Of a stretch of DNA of 64,000 nt, positions 1 through 7,273 are shown in pieces. Position numbers and translations under genes: made by a program. The stretch comes from Kitasatospora humi (lineage in GTDB: Bacteria > Actinomycetota > Actinomycetes > Streptomycetales > Streptomycetaceae). The notes below the pieces were generated by a model that worked only from the letters and a program-made list of their open reading frames with translations, did no database searches and was not told the origin of the DNA. Each line of letters starts with the position of its first letter. Position 1 is the stretch's first letter. The DNA lies in assembly GCF_020907985.1 (NCBI RefSeq), contig NZ_JAJJPA010000039.1:1-64000 (forward strand), written 5' to 3'.

Positions 1-104
1 ACACGGTGGGCCGCCCCGACCCGTTCCCGCCCGCGCATCCGCAGCCGCCCGGCCCCGCCTGTTCCTGCCTGCGGGCTCATGACTGCCCGGTCACGCCTGC
101 CCGG

Positions 105-428
105 TCACGCCTGCCCGGTCTCGAAGCGGGTCACCTTGCCGTCCTCGACGGTGAACCGCCAGGCGGTCCGCATCTCGCCCCAGGTCTCGTTGCGGAAGTT
201 CGCCACCAGCGCCCGACCGCCGTCCGACTCCGACTGCACCTCCATGTGCCCGTGCGAGTCGAAGATCTCCCGGTCGATCCACGCCTCCAGCTCCCGGTCC
301 GAGCCGTCGTCCGACATCGTCGCGTCCGGCGCCAACAGCTCCAGGAACGCCGCCCGGTCACCGGCGTTGACCGCGGTCACCACCGCCCGCACGATGGGGT
401 CGGACAGCTTGGCTGGTGCGATGGTCAT
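105..428 (-). CDS. SnoaL-like / NTF2-fold protein
   Basis: A 107-residue protein with the length and pattern of single-domain SnoaL-like (NTF2 fold) proteins: an N-terminal helix (VRAVVTAVNAGDRAAFLELL), then acidic strands and a C-terminal FTVEDGKVTRFETGQA strand typical of the fold. The chosen ATG has a strong GAGGAGG ribosome site 6 bases upstream; a further in-frame extension of 23 codons lacks one and looks unlike coding sequence. Members bind or isomerise small hydrophobic molecules or have no known activity; nothing here identifies a ligand. Downstream (bases 87-120) two copies of a 14-base stretch, CCTGCCCGGTCACG-like, lie next to the stop codon. Function is a fold-level inference. Confidence 0.75.
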   Translation of the reverse strand: MTIAPAKLSDPIVRAVVTAVNAGDRAAFLELLAPDATMSDDGSDRELEAWIDREIFDSHGHMEVQSESDGGRALVANFRNETWGEMRTAWRFTVEDGKVTRFETGQA

Positions 429-503
429 CTGACGCCTCCTCAGGTCCTCGTGGTACGGCAACCATGACACGGCGGCGCCCGATCCCCCGCGGATCACCGA
501 GCG

Positions 504-1931
504 CTACCGGTCATCCCACGCCGTCAACAACTCCTCCGGCCCAACGTGCCGCACCCCGGGTGCGCTGCACCCGCTCCGCGCGACCGCGAGCAACGGAACG
601 TCCGCATCGGCGCCGGGCAACCGGGAGCGGTGAACCGTCAGCTCTGCCAGGTCGTGCGCGTCGAACGGCCGACGCTCCTGCCACTTGATCGACCCGACCG
701 CGGTGATCCGACCGGCGACCGGGGAGCGGTCGGCCGCGACCAGGTCGATCTCGACGTCGTTGCTGCGGGTCCAGTAGCCGCCGACGGCACCGGTGCCCTC
801 CGGCAGCACGTCAGGTCCGAGCCGGTGCAGCGCTTCCCGGATCACCGGCTCGATCGCGCGTCCCCGCCACGCCGTCCAGTCCTTCTTGATCCGCGCCAGC
901 ACCAAGTCACCGCGTCCGCGCTCGATTTCGGGGAGGTACGGCCCCAGGAAGCGCAGCCAGAAGCGCAGATGGGGATCGGCGACCAGGTAGCGGGTCTCCT
1001 TGGAGGGCTGCGTGGAGAGCGGGCTGGTCGCTGCCACGACCCGCTTGGCGGCCAGCAGTTGGAGCGCACGCGCGAGTGAGGCCTGCGCGAGTCCGCCGGC
1101 GGCCCGCCCGATCAACGTGAAGGTCCGCTCGCCCGAGCCGACGGCGGACAGCACCTGCCGCGCCTGCGCCTCCACCGGGAACTCCGCGGCCAGTGAGCGC
1201 TCCGCGCTGACCAGCAGGGCGGAGGTCGGATCCCGCACCGCGTCCTCGAGGTAGTCGAAGACGGTCGCCCCGGTCGGCCACTCCTCGAGCACCAGCGGCA
1301 GACCGCCGCTGACCAGGTAGGCGTCGAAGGCATCCTGGGCGGGCAGTCGCAGTATCCGCCCGACCGCAGCGGGATCCAGCGGCAACACCACCATCTCACT
1401 CGCCCTCTGGTGGAACGGCCGCCCGTACTGGTTGAGCGATTCCATCATCGCGAGGTCCGAGCCGATGCCGATCACCAGCACCCGGCGCCTGGCGAACTCG
1501 CGATCGAACAGCTTCTGCAGCGCGCCCTCGAACCCGGGGTCATTGGCGATCAGGTACGGCAACTCGTCGAGAACCACGATGCTCGGGCCATCGGCCGGAA
1601 GCGCAGTGGCCAGGAGAGCGAACGCCGCATCCCAATCCCGCGGCGCCTGCCCCTGGAAGATCTCCGCTCCGGGAAGCGAAGAGACCGCCACCGCTTCGGT
1701 GAACAGCCGGAGGTCATCGGCCAGGGTGGGGCGCGCTGATGCGGTGAAGAACAGGTGGGGCACCTTGGCGCGCTCGACGAACTCCTCCGCCAGCCGCGAT
1801 TTGCCGACCCGCCGCCGGCCCCGCATCAGCACAGCCCGCCCTGGGCGCCCGGCCCTGCCTCCCTCCCGGACACGCTGGAGAAGGCCGGAGAGCTGCCGAA
1901 GCTCGCGGTCGCGGCCGATGAAGTCGTCCAT
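504..1931 (-). CDS. AAA+ ATPase with C-terminal DUF234-like nuclease-fold domain
   Basis: A 475-residue ATPase of the prokaryotic/archaeal AAA type. Residues about 5-12 read FIGRDREL, the usual box before the Walker A loop; Walker A is RGRRRVGKSRLAEEF near residue 37, and Walker B is SIVVLDELPYLI near 120. The middle is a winged-helix-like region (FTLIGRAAGGLAQASLARAL). The C-terminal 130 residues match the DUF234 arrangement, with a possible PD-(D/E)XK core (VEIDLVAAD then GSIKWQ). Such proteins often stand alone; their role is unclear and defence or stress functions have been suggested. ATG was preferred to a GTG two codons upstream because GGGAG is better spaced. Its promoter carries three GAGAGT/ACTCTC half-sites (separate entry), so it may be tightly controlled. 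Confidence 0.8.
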   Translation of the reverse strand: MDDFIGRDRELRQLSGLLQRVREGGRAGRPGRAVLMRGRRRVGKSRLAEEFVERAKVPHLFFTASARPTLADDLRLFTEAVAVSSLPGAEIFQGQAPRDWDAAFALLATALPADGPSIVVLDELPYLIANDPGFEGALQKLFDREFARRRVLVIGIGSDLAMMESLNQYGRPFHQRASEMVVLPLDPAAVGRILRLPAQDAFDAYLVSGGLPLVLEEWPTGATVFDYLEDAVRDPTSALLVSAERSLAAEFPVEAQARQVLSAVGSGERTFTLIGRAAGGLAQASLARALQLLAAKRVVAATSPLSTQPSKETRYLVADPHLRFWLRFLGPYLPEIERGRGDLVLARIKKDWTAWRGRAIEPVIREALHRLGPDVLPEGTGAVGGYWTRSNDVEIDLVAADRSPVAGRITAVGSIKWQERRPFDAHDLAELTVHRSRLPGADADVPLLAVARSGCSAPGVRHVGPEELLTAWDDR

Positions 1932-1954
1932 GGCCACATACTCCCAGAAAAGTT

Positions 1955-1987
1955 ACTCTCACCAGCGAGAGTATCATTGGTGAGAGT
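1955..1987 (-). promoter_or_regulatory. Operator-like inverted repeats upstream of the DUF234 ATPase
   Basis: Three copies of a hexamer (ACTCTC at 1955-1960, GAGAGT at 1967-1972 and 1982-1987) lie 24-56 bases before the ATPase start. Two nested inverted repeats result: ACTCTC/GAGAGT with a 6-base spacer and the 9-base arms CTCTCACCA/TGGTGAGAG (1956-1964 and 1978-1986) with a 13-base spacer. The minus strand between them reads GATACT, a plausible -10 box, so a bound dimer would block transcription. No regulator gene is adjacent; autoregulation or a remote repressor is inference. Confidence 0.45.
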
Positions 1988-2027
1988 GTTGCACCCCACA
2001 GCGGATGGAAGGAGTGCTCGGCCAGGC

Positions 2028-2510
2028 CTACCCCAGCTGGCCGACCTGGTAGTCGCCGGCGGGCTGCTGGACGATCACGTTCAGCCGGTTGAAGGCGTTG
2101 ATGACGGCGATCTGGGCGACCAGGGCGGCGAGCTGCTCCGCGTCGTAGTACTTGGCCGCGTTCGCCCAGACCTCGTCGGGGACCCCACCCGCCGCATCGG
2201 CGAGCCGGGTGCCCTGCTCCGCCAGCTCCAGCGCCGCCCGCTCGGCGTCGGTGAACACCGTCGCCTCCCGCCACGCCGCGACCAGGTTGAGCCGCACCGA
2301 GGTCTCACCGGCGGCCGCGGCCTCCTTGGTGTGCATGTCCAGGCAGCCGCCGCAGCCGTTGATCTGGCTGGCGCGGATCTTCACCAGCTCCTGCGTGGCA
2401 GCCGGCAGGGTCGAACCCGCCAGCTCCTTGCCCGCCGCGATGAGGTGCTTCACGGCCTTGCCCGCCACCGGGCTGCCGAGGATCTCCATGACGTTCAAAC
2501 GGGCGCTCAT
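2028..2510 (-). CDS. Carboxymuconolactone decarboxylase / AhpD-like family protein
   Basis: A 160-residue all-helical protein of the CMD/AhpD superfamily. The diagnostic redox motif is present: a Glu in ELVKIRASQ followed by CGGCLDMH (Cys-x-x-Cys-x-x-x-His), as in alkylhydroperoxidase D proteins that use the two cysteines and the His/Glu relay to reduce disulfides or peroxides. The ATG at 2510 has GAGGAG 7 bases upstream. It stands alone rather than in an ahp operon (the genuine ahpD is at 15.5 kb), so it is probably a second general peroxidase-type protein; the physiological electron donor is unknown. Confidence 0.88.
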   Translation of the reverse strand: MSARLNVMEILGSPVAGKAVKHLIAAGKELAGSTLPAATQELVKIRASQINGCGGCLDMHTKEAAAAGETSVRLNLVAAWREATVFTDAERAALELAEQGTRLADAAGGVPDEVWANAAKYYDAEQLAALVAQIAVINAFNRLNVIVQQPAGDYQVGQLG

Positions 2511-2705
2511 CGTCTGCTCCTCATGTCGTCGCCACTGTCGCTCGCCACTTGGTTCGCGACTGCCTTGCACACACGAGACACCGCGGCTCGGCCGGCTGTG
2601 ACAAGTGCGAGCGTGTGACGTGCGTCTCTCCCCCGGTTCACGGCGTCGGCGTACGCCGCCGGCATCGGTGGACGACTCGTGGTCGACAGGCATCAGCTTG
2701 GTTCC

Positions 2706-2996
2706 ATGGCGGACGCGACGAGCAAGGTCGTCCAGCAGGCCCGCGACCGGCTCGCCGCCCTGGCCGCAGCCGGCGGAACGACCACCGGCGGCCAGGTCGC
2801 CATGCTCGTGGAACGGCAGCCCACGCCGGAGCAGATGGTGGAACGCGTAGCCGAGGGCCGTCGACTGCTGCGGGCGCACTTCGGCATGACCCTCACCGAC
2901 GATGAACTCGACCACGGACCCGACCTGCTGCGGCGCGTGTACGACATCGCCGCAGAGGACGTTCGGGACGAGCTCCCCCCGAGGCCTACCGGGTGA
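2706..2996 (+). CDS. Hypothetical helical protein
   Basis: A 96-residue reading frame with strong third-position GC and no recognisable family. It is predicted mostly helical and charged (ATSKVVQQARDRLAALAAAG, then QPTPEQMVERVAEGRRLLRAHFG and DELDHGPDLLRRVYDIAAED). No membrane segment or cysteine motif. There is no convincing ribosome site before the ATG at 2706; an in-frame GTG at 2679 is an alternative start. It is divergent from the AhpD-like gene with a 195-base gap. Coding character is plausible from codon use only. Confidence 0.45.
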   Translation: MADATSKVVQQARDRLAALAAAGGTTTGGQVAMLVERQPTPEQMVERVAEGRRLLRAHFGMTLTDDELDHGPDLLRRVYDIAAEDVRDELPPRPTG

Positions 2997-3073
2997 TCCT
3001 TCCCAGCAGCAGCTCCCTAACCACGCCGGCTGCCGGCCACCGGTCGTGCCCGTCTCCACCCTGATCGTCGCCG

Positions 3074-3247
3074 GTGGCCGGCCTGGTTAGCGATGGCCAT
3101 GGCGGCCCCGACATCGCTCAGGCCATCGCGACCTGCCTGCCCACCCCGCTGCGCCCCACGCAGCACCTCGTCCTGACGGCCGACCAGGAGCTCTACCCCC
3201 CGGGCATCGCCACCGTCGACATCGACGACCCGCGCCTGGAGTCGTAG
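3074..3247 (+). CDS. Possible short or remnant reading frame
   Basis: A 57-codon frame from GTG 3074 to TAG 3245-3247 encodes a peptide with DGHGGPDIAQAIATCL and a DQELYPPGIATVDIDDP tail. Codon use is typical of the organism but there is no good ribosome site and the sequence is not recognised. It may be the remnant of a longer enzyme gene. A stop at 3062-3064 bounds it on the left. Confidence 0.2.
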   Translation: MAGLVSDGHGGPDIAQAIATCLPTPLRPTQHLVLTADQELYPPGIATVDIDDPRLES

Positions 3248-3273
3248 CAGCCCCGCTCCCGCCGGGCCCCGGA

Positions 3274-3774
3274 CTAGACGATCGTCGCCTTGGTGATCAC
3301 GATGTCGTCGACCGGGACGTCCGAGTGGCCGCCCTTGCTGGTGGTTCGGACGGTCCCCAACTCGTCGACCACGTTCTTCCCCTCGACCACCTTGCCGAAG
3401 ACGCAGTAGCCGAAGCCCTGCGGGTTCGGCGCGGTGTAGTCGAGGAAGTCGTTGTCGCTGAAGTTGATGAAGAACTGCGCGGTCGCGGAGTGCGGGTCGG
3501 GTGTCCGGGCCATCGCCACGGTGTACCGGAGGTTCTTCAGACCGTTGCCGGCCTCGTTCTTGACCGGCGGTTTGGTCGGCTTCTGCTTCATGCCGGGGAG
3601 GAAGCCACCGCCCTGGGCCATGAAGCCGGGGATGATCCGGTGGAAGATCGTGCCGTCGTAGTGCCCGTCGCGGACGTAGGCCAGGAAGTTCTCGACCGTC
3701 TCGGGGGCCTTCGCTTCGTCGAGCTCAAGGACGATGGCGCCTTGGGTGGTGTCGAGTTGGACCTTGGTGGACAT
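3274..3774 (-). CDS. Peptidyl-prolyl cis-trans isomerase, cyclophilin type
   Basis: A 166-residue single-domain cyclophilin, full length, no signal peptide, so cytoplasmic. Catalytic-site motifs are present: FHRIIPGFMAQGGGF with the active-site Arg, and SATAQFFINFSDNDFLD. The short N-terminus and the GFLPGMKQKPTKPPVKNEAGNGL loop resemble the E. coli PpiB type rather than the larger actinobacterial cyclophilins; streptomycetes are known to carry both kinds. It should catalyse proline isomerisation during folding. The ATG at 3774 has GAAAGGAA 5 bases upstream and is preferred over an in-frame start 5 codons earlier. Confidence 0.93.
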   Translation of the reverse strand: MSTKVQLDTTQGAIVLELDEAKAPETVENFLAYVRDGHYDGTIFHRIIPGFMAQGGGFLPGMKQKPTKPPVKNEAGNGLKNLRYTVAMARTPDPHSATAQFFINFSDNDFLDYTAPNPQGFGYCVFGKVVEGKNVVDELGTVRTTSKGGHSDVPVDDIVITKATIV

Positions 3775-3897
3775 GGGCGTTCCTTTCACGAGCCGTGCGA
3801 CGTGGTTCGGCTCGAAGCCTGACCCCGCCGGGTGGGGCAGTCGACGACATTGCTCCGATCGTGGCGTGTCGTTCGGCCGGCCCCACCGAATCCCTTT

Positions 3898-4623
3898 TCA
3901 GGCCTCGCCGAGGAACCCCGGGTCGGCCGGGCCCAGGCGGCGAGCGAAGTCGGCGGCGATCCCGAGGAGCTCGCTCATCGGCACCGGGCGCCGGGTCGTG
4001 CCGGCGAGATCGGCGTGCGCCTCCTCGGACCACAGGAACGGGTACACCGCGATGCCCTGCGCGTGCGTCAGCGCTGCGGTCTCCTCGCGCCAGCCCGGCC
4101 AGCGCAGGCCTTCGTAGAACTGCTCCGACTTGCCGGCCAGCAGCCAGGAGACCCACGCGGAGTGGCCCATGTCCAGCGCTTCCCAGGCCAGCGTGTCCGG
4201 GGCGAAGTAGGTCAACTGCCCAGGGGCACCGGGACGGCCGGACGCCGCCGGGTCGTGGCCGTTCAGCGCGAACACCCCGCCGAGCACGTCCTGCCCGACG
4301 ACCAGGCCGGCCGCGGGGTGCCACGCCGGGTCGAACGAGCCCGGGAACCCGTTCACCTGCGCCAGGCTCGGCAGCCCCCCGTCCGCCCGCGAACCGCCGC
4401 CGAACACCCGCACCCACCCGTCGTCCAGCACCAGCCCGCCGGTGTTCAGCGCCAAGCCGCCGAGCACCGAGCGCGCGGTGACCTGCATCTGCAGCAGGCT
4501 CCGGGCACCCTCCACCGGGTCGGCAGGCAGCACCCGCACGGGCACGGCACTCGCAGCCACCGCCCGTTGCAGCTCGGGCCACGCCGGGCCATCCACGTTC
4601 ACCAGCTCATCGATCGCGCGCAT
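3898..4623 (-). CDS. DUF2625 family protein
   Basis: A 241-residue protein matching the DUF2625 family: MRAIDELVNVDGPAWPELQ at the start, then the family hallmark LLQMQVTARSVLGGLALNTGGLVLDDGWVRVFGGG split over residues 40-80, FPGSFDPAWHP, and YFAPDTLAWEALDMGHSAWVSWLL. No biochemical role is known for the family. Start is either the ATG at 4623 or a GTG one codon upstream; neither has a strong ribosome site. It is separated from the cyclophilin gene by 123 bases. Confidence 0.82.
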   Translation of the reverse strand: MRAIDELVNVDGPAWPELQRAVAASAVPVRVLPADPVEGARSLLQMQVTARSVLGGLALNTGGLVLDDGWVRVFGGGSRADGGLPSLAQVNGFPGSFDPAWHPAAGLVVGQDVLGGVFALNGHDPAASGRPGAPGQLTYFAPDTLAWEALDMGHSAWVSWLLAGKSEQFYEGLRWPGWREETAALTHAQGIAVYPFLWSEEAHADLAGTTRRPVPMSELLGIAADFARRLGPADPGFLGEA

Positions 4624-4721
4624 CACGGCATCATCGCAACACCGTCAGCCCGGCCTCCTCGCCGGGCGGCGACAAGGCCCGGCTCCGCCCCGCACAGCTG
4701 CAGGACGGAGCCGCCCGACAG

Positions 4722-4943
4722 CTACGCGGCAGGGCTCACCGAGGGTGCCAGGCCATGGAGTTCGGCCAGGTGCTCACGCCACAGGATGCGGACGTCGACC
4801 GCGAACGACTCGTCGTCGTTCGCGAGGACGATCCTCTCCAGCGTTCGGAACCTCTGGCAGTCGGAGCACCCGGGCTGGGCCTCCGGGGGCAGCAACTCGC
4901 CACGCACGGCGGCGGCGATCGAGGGGGCGGGTTCCTGGGACAT
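4722..4943 (-). CDS. Small hypothetical protein next to an XRE regulator
   Basis: A 73-residue acidic protein with one CSDC pair (GCSDCQRFRTLERIVLAND) and a central helix ending AVDVRILWREHLAEL. The ATG at 4943 has GAGGAG 5 bases upstream. It lies divergently beside the XRE/DUF397 pair; short proteins of this kind frequently flank such pairs in streptomycetes, but it is not a recognised domain family. Metal binding would need more than the two cysteines seen. Confidence 0.6.
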   Translation of the reverse strand: MSQEPAPSIAAAVRGELLPPEAQPGCSDCQRFRTLERIVLANDDESFAVDVRILWREHLAELHGLAPSVSPAA

Positions 4944-5060
4944 GGGCACTCCTCAGTGCGATCACGACCTGGGGTGGGCGCTTCTTGCGCGCCCGGAGAC
5001 TTACTGCCGGGCAGCATCGGCTCACGTTGGTGCTGCCAAGACAGGACCTGACGAGACATC

Positions 5061-5133
5061 AGTGATTCGCGTCACTCCCACGGTAGAGCCAAGGGAGCAC
5101 TATTGCTACCCATTGCGTAGTCACTCATTAGTG
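5061..5133. promoter_or_regulatory. Short inverted repeats upstream of the XRE regulator gene
   Basis: The 286-base gap 4944-5229 is visibly lower in GC than its surroundings. It holds an inverted repeat AGTGA-6-TCACT (5061-5076) and CACT-CATT-AGTG (5122-5133), which share the half-site TCACT/AGTGA. They lie 97-169 bases before the XRE start, where promoter and autoregulatory operators are expected. Assignment is inferred from position and symmetry only. Confidence 0.3.
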
Positions 5134-5229
5134 GAGAGCTGCCACGCTGGTTTGACTCAAGGACCTCAGTGGACCTCGTCGACGATCACGCGGCAGACTG
5201 GCGACACCCACAAGAAGGGGCTGGAACAC

Positions 5230-6093
5230 ATGCCGCCGCGATCAGCACCGACCCAGCGCCAGCTGCGCATTGGGGTCGAGATGCGAAAGATGCGCATGCT
5301 CGCGGGGATGACTCCACGGGACATGGCCGACGCCCTCGATACCGATACGACGAAGATCAGTCAGATCGAACTCGGGAGGTTCGGCGTCAGCCCGGATCGC
5401 ATCCGCTCCTGGGCAGACGCCGCCAAGTGCACCAATGGACAGCTCATCGATGCCTTGGTGTCGATGGTTCAGGAGCGCCGAGGGAGGCGATGGTTCGACG
5501 AGTACCGCGAGCAGCTCCCATCCGGCTTCATCGACATCGCCGAGCTCGAGTACTACGCCGATCCTCGTCGTGGGCTCACTACCTGGGGAACGACCTACAT
5601 CCCGGGGCTCGTCCAGACCAGCGGATACGCAGGCGGCGTCTTCGCCAGGGTCAGGCCCGCACTTCCGCGCCATGATCTGGAGGTCCGAACGGCGTTCCGA
5701 GTCATGCGCCAGCGCCTCGTCCTCGATGGCAAGCCGTACACCGCGTACATCCACGAAGCCGCGCTCCGCATGCAGTTCGGCGGACCGATCGTGCTCCGCG
5801 AACAACTGGCAAGCCTGCTCGACGACTCTGAGCGGCCGAACGTCTGCATCCGCGCAGTGCCGTTCGACATCGCCACCTTCCCGGGTGCCGGAGAGAACCA
5901 CACCCTGGCGGCCGGCGCGATCCCCGAGCTCGACACCGTGCAGATCGACCTGACACGCGGCCCGCAGTTCATCCACCACGAACCCGATCTACGGGCCTAC
6001 CGCACAATGATCGCGGAGATTGAGGAGAGCGCGCTCTCGCCTGAACGGTCCCGCGACTTCATCCACAAGCTGATGAAAGAACTGAAGGGCTAG
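5230..6093 (+). CDS. XRE-family transcriptional regulator with DUF5753 domain
   Basis: A 287-residue regulator. Residues 9-65 form an XRE helix-turn-helix (LRIGVEMRKMRMLAGMTPRD, then DTTKISQIELGRFGVSPDRI). The rest matches DUF5753, the effector/partner domain common to actinobacterial XRE proteins (WGTTYIPGLVQTSGYA, then RVMRQRLVLDG, then the C-terminal FIHHEPDLRAYRTMIAEIEESALSPERS region). AAGAAGGGG at 5211-5219 supports the ATG at 5230; the frame is open for over 1 kb upstream but that part has no coding character. The DUF397 gene follows after 7 bases. Such pairs behave like toxin-antitoxin-related regulators affecting development or antibiotic production in streptomycetes. Confidence 0.92.
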   Translation: MPPRSAPTQRQLRIGVEMRKMRMLAGMTPRDMADALDTDTTKISQIELGRFGVSPDRIRSWADAAKCTNGQLIDALVSMVQERRGRRWFDEYREQLPSGFIDIAELEYYADPRRGLTTWGTTYIPGLVQTSGYAGGVFARVRPALPRHDLEVRTAFRVMRQRLVLDGKPYTAYIHEAALRMQFGGPIVLREQLASLLDDSERPNVCIRAVPFDIATFPGAGENHTLAAGAIPELDTVQIDLTRGPQFIHHEPDLRAYRTMIAEIEESALSPERSRDFIHKLMKELKG

Positions 6094-6100
6094 GACCGCC

Positions 6101-6298
6101 ATGTCCGACTGGCAGAAGTCATCGTTCAGCGGCAGCGCCAACGAGTGCGTCGAGGTCCGCACCGTGGAGGGCATGGTCGAGCTGCGCGAGTCCGACTCAC
6201 CCGAGGTCATCGCCCGGACGACTCCCAAGAGGTGGGCGCGGTTCCTCCAGGGCGTCCGCGCCGGAGAGTTCGACCGGCACGGGGACTTCTCAGGTTGA
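6101..6298 (+). CDS. DUF397 domain protein
   Basis: A 65-residue DUF397 protein: DWQKSSFSGSANECVEVR at the start and VELRESDSPEVIARTTPKRW in the middle, ending in a helix (RFLQGVRAGEFD), the complete single-domain length. It lies 7 bases after the XRE gene, so is co-transcribed and probably translationally coupled. Family members bind the DUF5753 part of their XRE partner and relieve its repression. A 10-base perfect palindrome, GTTGATCAAC (6294-6303), overlaps the stop codon. Confidence 0.92.
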   Translation: MSDWQKSSFSGSANECVEVRTVEGMVELRESDSPEVIARTTPKRWARFLQGVRAGEFDRHGDFSG

Positions 6299-6834
6299 TC
6301 AACTCAACCAGTGCTGCGGGTAAAGCTTCAACGCGGGCGCCAAGTTGGTTCAACCGCACGAGAAGTCGACTCGACCGACGTTTCCGTGCCCCAGACGCAG
6401 GGCCTCACGGCTGTCATGCATCGCGCTGGATACTCCAACTGCCACCGCGCTGGTCCCACTACCGGGCGTTCGCGTCGACGTGGCGTGCCTGCTACCGCAA
6501 GCCGGTCCACCAATCGGTGCACTCGGCGATCAGTTGCGACAGCAAGCTGCATCGGCTTACTCAACTCGGATGGCATGACGATGCGGGCTGGAGACGCAGA
6601 CAGCTACTCGAGACCCAGAGCACCCAGTCCGGTCAATATGAGAGCAAAACAACCTATTTACCCGACATTTGTACCAGGCTCTAGCATCCGCTCATCAGTT
6701 CAACTCGAGACCGCAACTGCCAGCCCCGGAAGCACGGAAAGCCCCAAGGAGTTCCCGGGGCTCCGTGCGCGTATCGTTGCCCAGACAGCTGGACGATGAG
6801 TTCAGGCCAAAGTCAGCTCGTGCAACACCGCAGG
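6299..6834. other. 536-base gap without a supported gene
   Basis: The segment has lower GC than its neighbours, especially around 6640-6690, and short open frames in it have poor codon bias and no ribosome site. It contains several TCAAC/GTTGA words in its first 70 bases and the hairpin at 6732-6768. I see no gene; it may be decayed sequence. Confidence 0.5.
6732..6768 (-). terminator. Hairpin terminator downstream of the small peptide gene
   Basis: GCACGGAAAGCCCC pairs with GGGGCTCCGTGC around an 11-base loop, with a two-base bulge. It lies 67 bases beyond the stop of the minus-strand 75-residue peptide gene and suits termination of that transcript. Confidence 0.5.
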
Positions 6835-7062
6835 TCAGTGAGTGCTGATGATGGCACCCTTGGGGCCCACGGAGCTGAGATCAGGCTCCTCGGTGGAGGT
6901 CGGAGCAGTGACTGTGGGCCGGTGGGCCGCATCAGTAGTGGGCTCATCAGGCTCAATGTGCTGGTCGGCAGCCTGTGCTGTCGTCTGGACGGCACCGGCC
7001 AGAGTTGCCTCCGCCTCATCGGTCTGCTCGGGGAGAGCGATCGAAGTCTCGTTGTCGGCCAT
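6835..7062 (-). CDS. 75-residue acidic peptide divergent from the SARP regulator
   Basis: An unrecognised small protein of 75 residues. It begins MADNETSIALPEQTDEAEAT, continues with Gln/Ala- and Thr/Pro-rich low-complexity sequence (PTTDAAHRPTVTAPTSTEEP) and ends DLSSVGPKGAIISTH. It is strongly acidic except for the last 10 residues, with no signal peptide, membrane helix or cysteine. GAGAGGTGG about 8 bases before the ATG supports translation, and a hairpin terminator follows. It is divergent from the SARP-TPR gene with 211 bases between the starts. The acidic leader-like part and small hydrophobic/basic tail are reminiscent of precursor or signalling peptides, but no modifying enzyme is adjacent. 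A small regulatory protein or an intrinsically disordered SARP partner is equally possible. Confidence 0.6.
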   Translation of the reverse strand: MADNETSIALPEQTDEAEATLAGAVQTTAQAADQHIEPDEPTTDAAHRPTVTAPTSTEEPDLSSVGPKGAIISTH

Positions 7063-7136
7063 AGCCGGACCACCTCTCAAGGGGTGTGCACTGAACCGCC
7101 CCGGTCGGTCTGCCCGCGGCGTGGGGACAGTATCGT

Positions 7137-7167
7137 AGGGCTCGTTAAATGTCTTATAAACGGCCCT
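7137..7167. promoter_or_regulatory. Imperfect inverted repeat between peptide gene and SARP gene
   Basis: AGGGCTCGTT (7137-7146) faces AACGGCCCT (7159-7167) around an AT-rich centre (AAATGTCTTATA), giving arms that match except for one extra base. It lies midway between the two divergent starts, within the only AT-rich stretch, which also contains TTATAA. A site where a regulator controls both genes is the natural reading; SARP proteins usually bind direct repeats, so the binder may be another protein. Confidence 0.35.
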
Positions 7168-7273
7168 CCTAGTGCACAATCTGCCCCTTTTGCCCTTCCT
7201 GACCTGGCATTACAGCCTGAGCATGGAGGGCAGCACTTCGAGGTTCGAAGTATCCGGCCTTCGGGGGACCCTC

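Noticed and set aside
3832..5229. Long N-terminal extension of the XRE regulator frame
   Set aside because: The extra 466 codons lie antisense to the DUF2625 gene and a small minus-strand gene. AAGAAGGGG at the ATG 5230 supports the short start.
6311..6799. Plus-strand frame of 162 codons in the gap after DUF397
   Set aside because: Low-quality codon bias, Ser/Arg-rich translation and no ribosome site.
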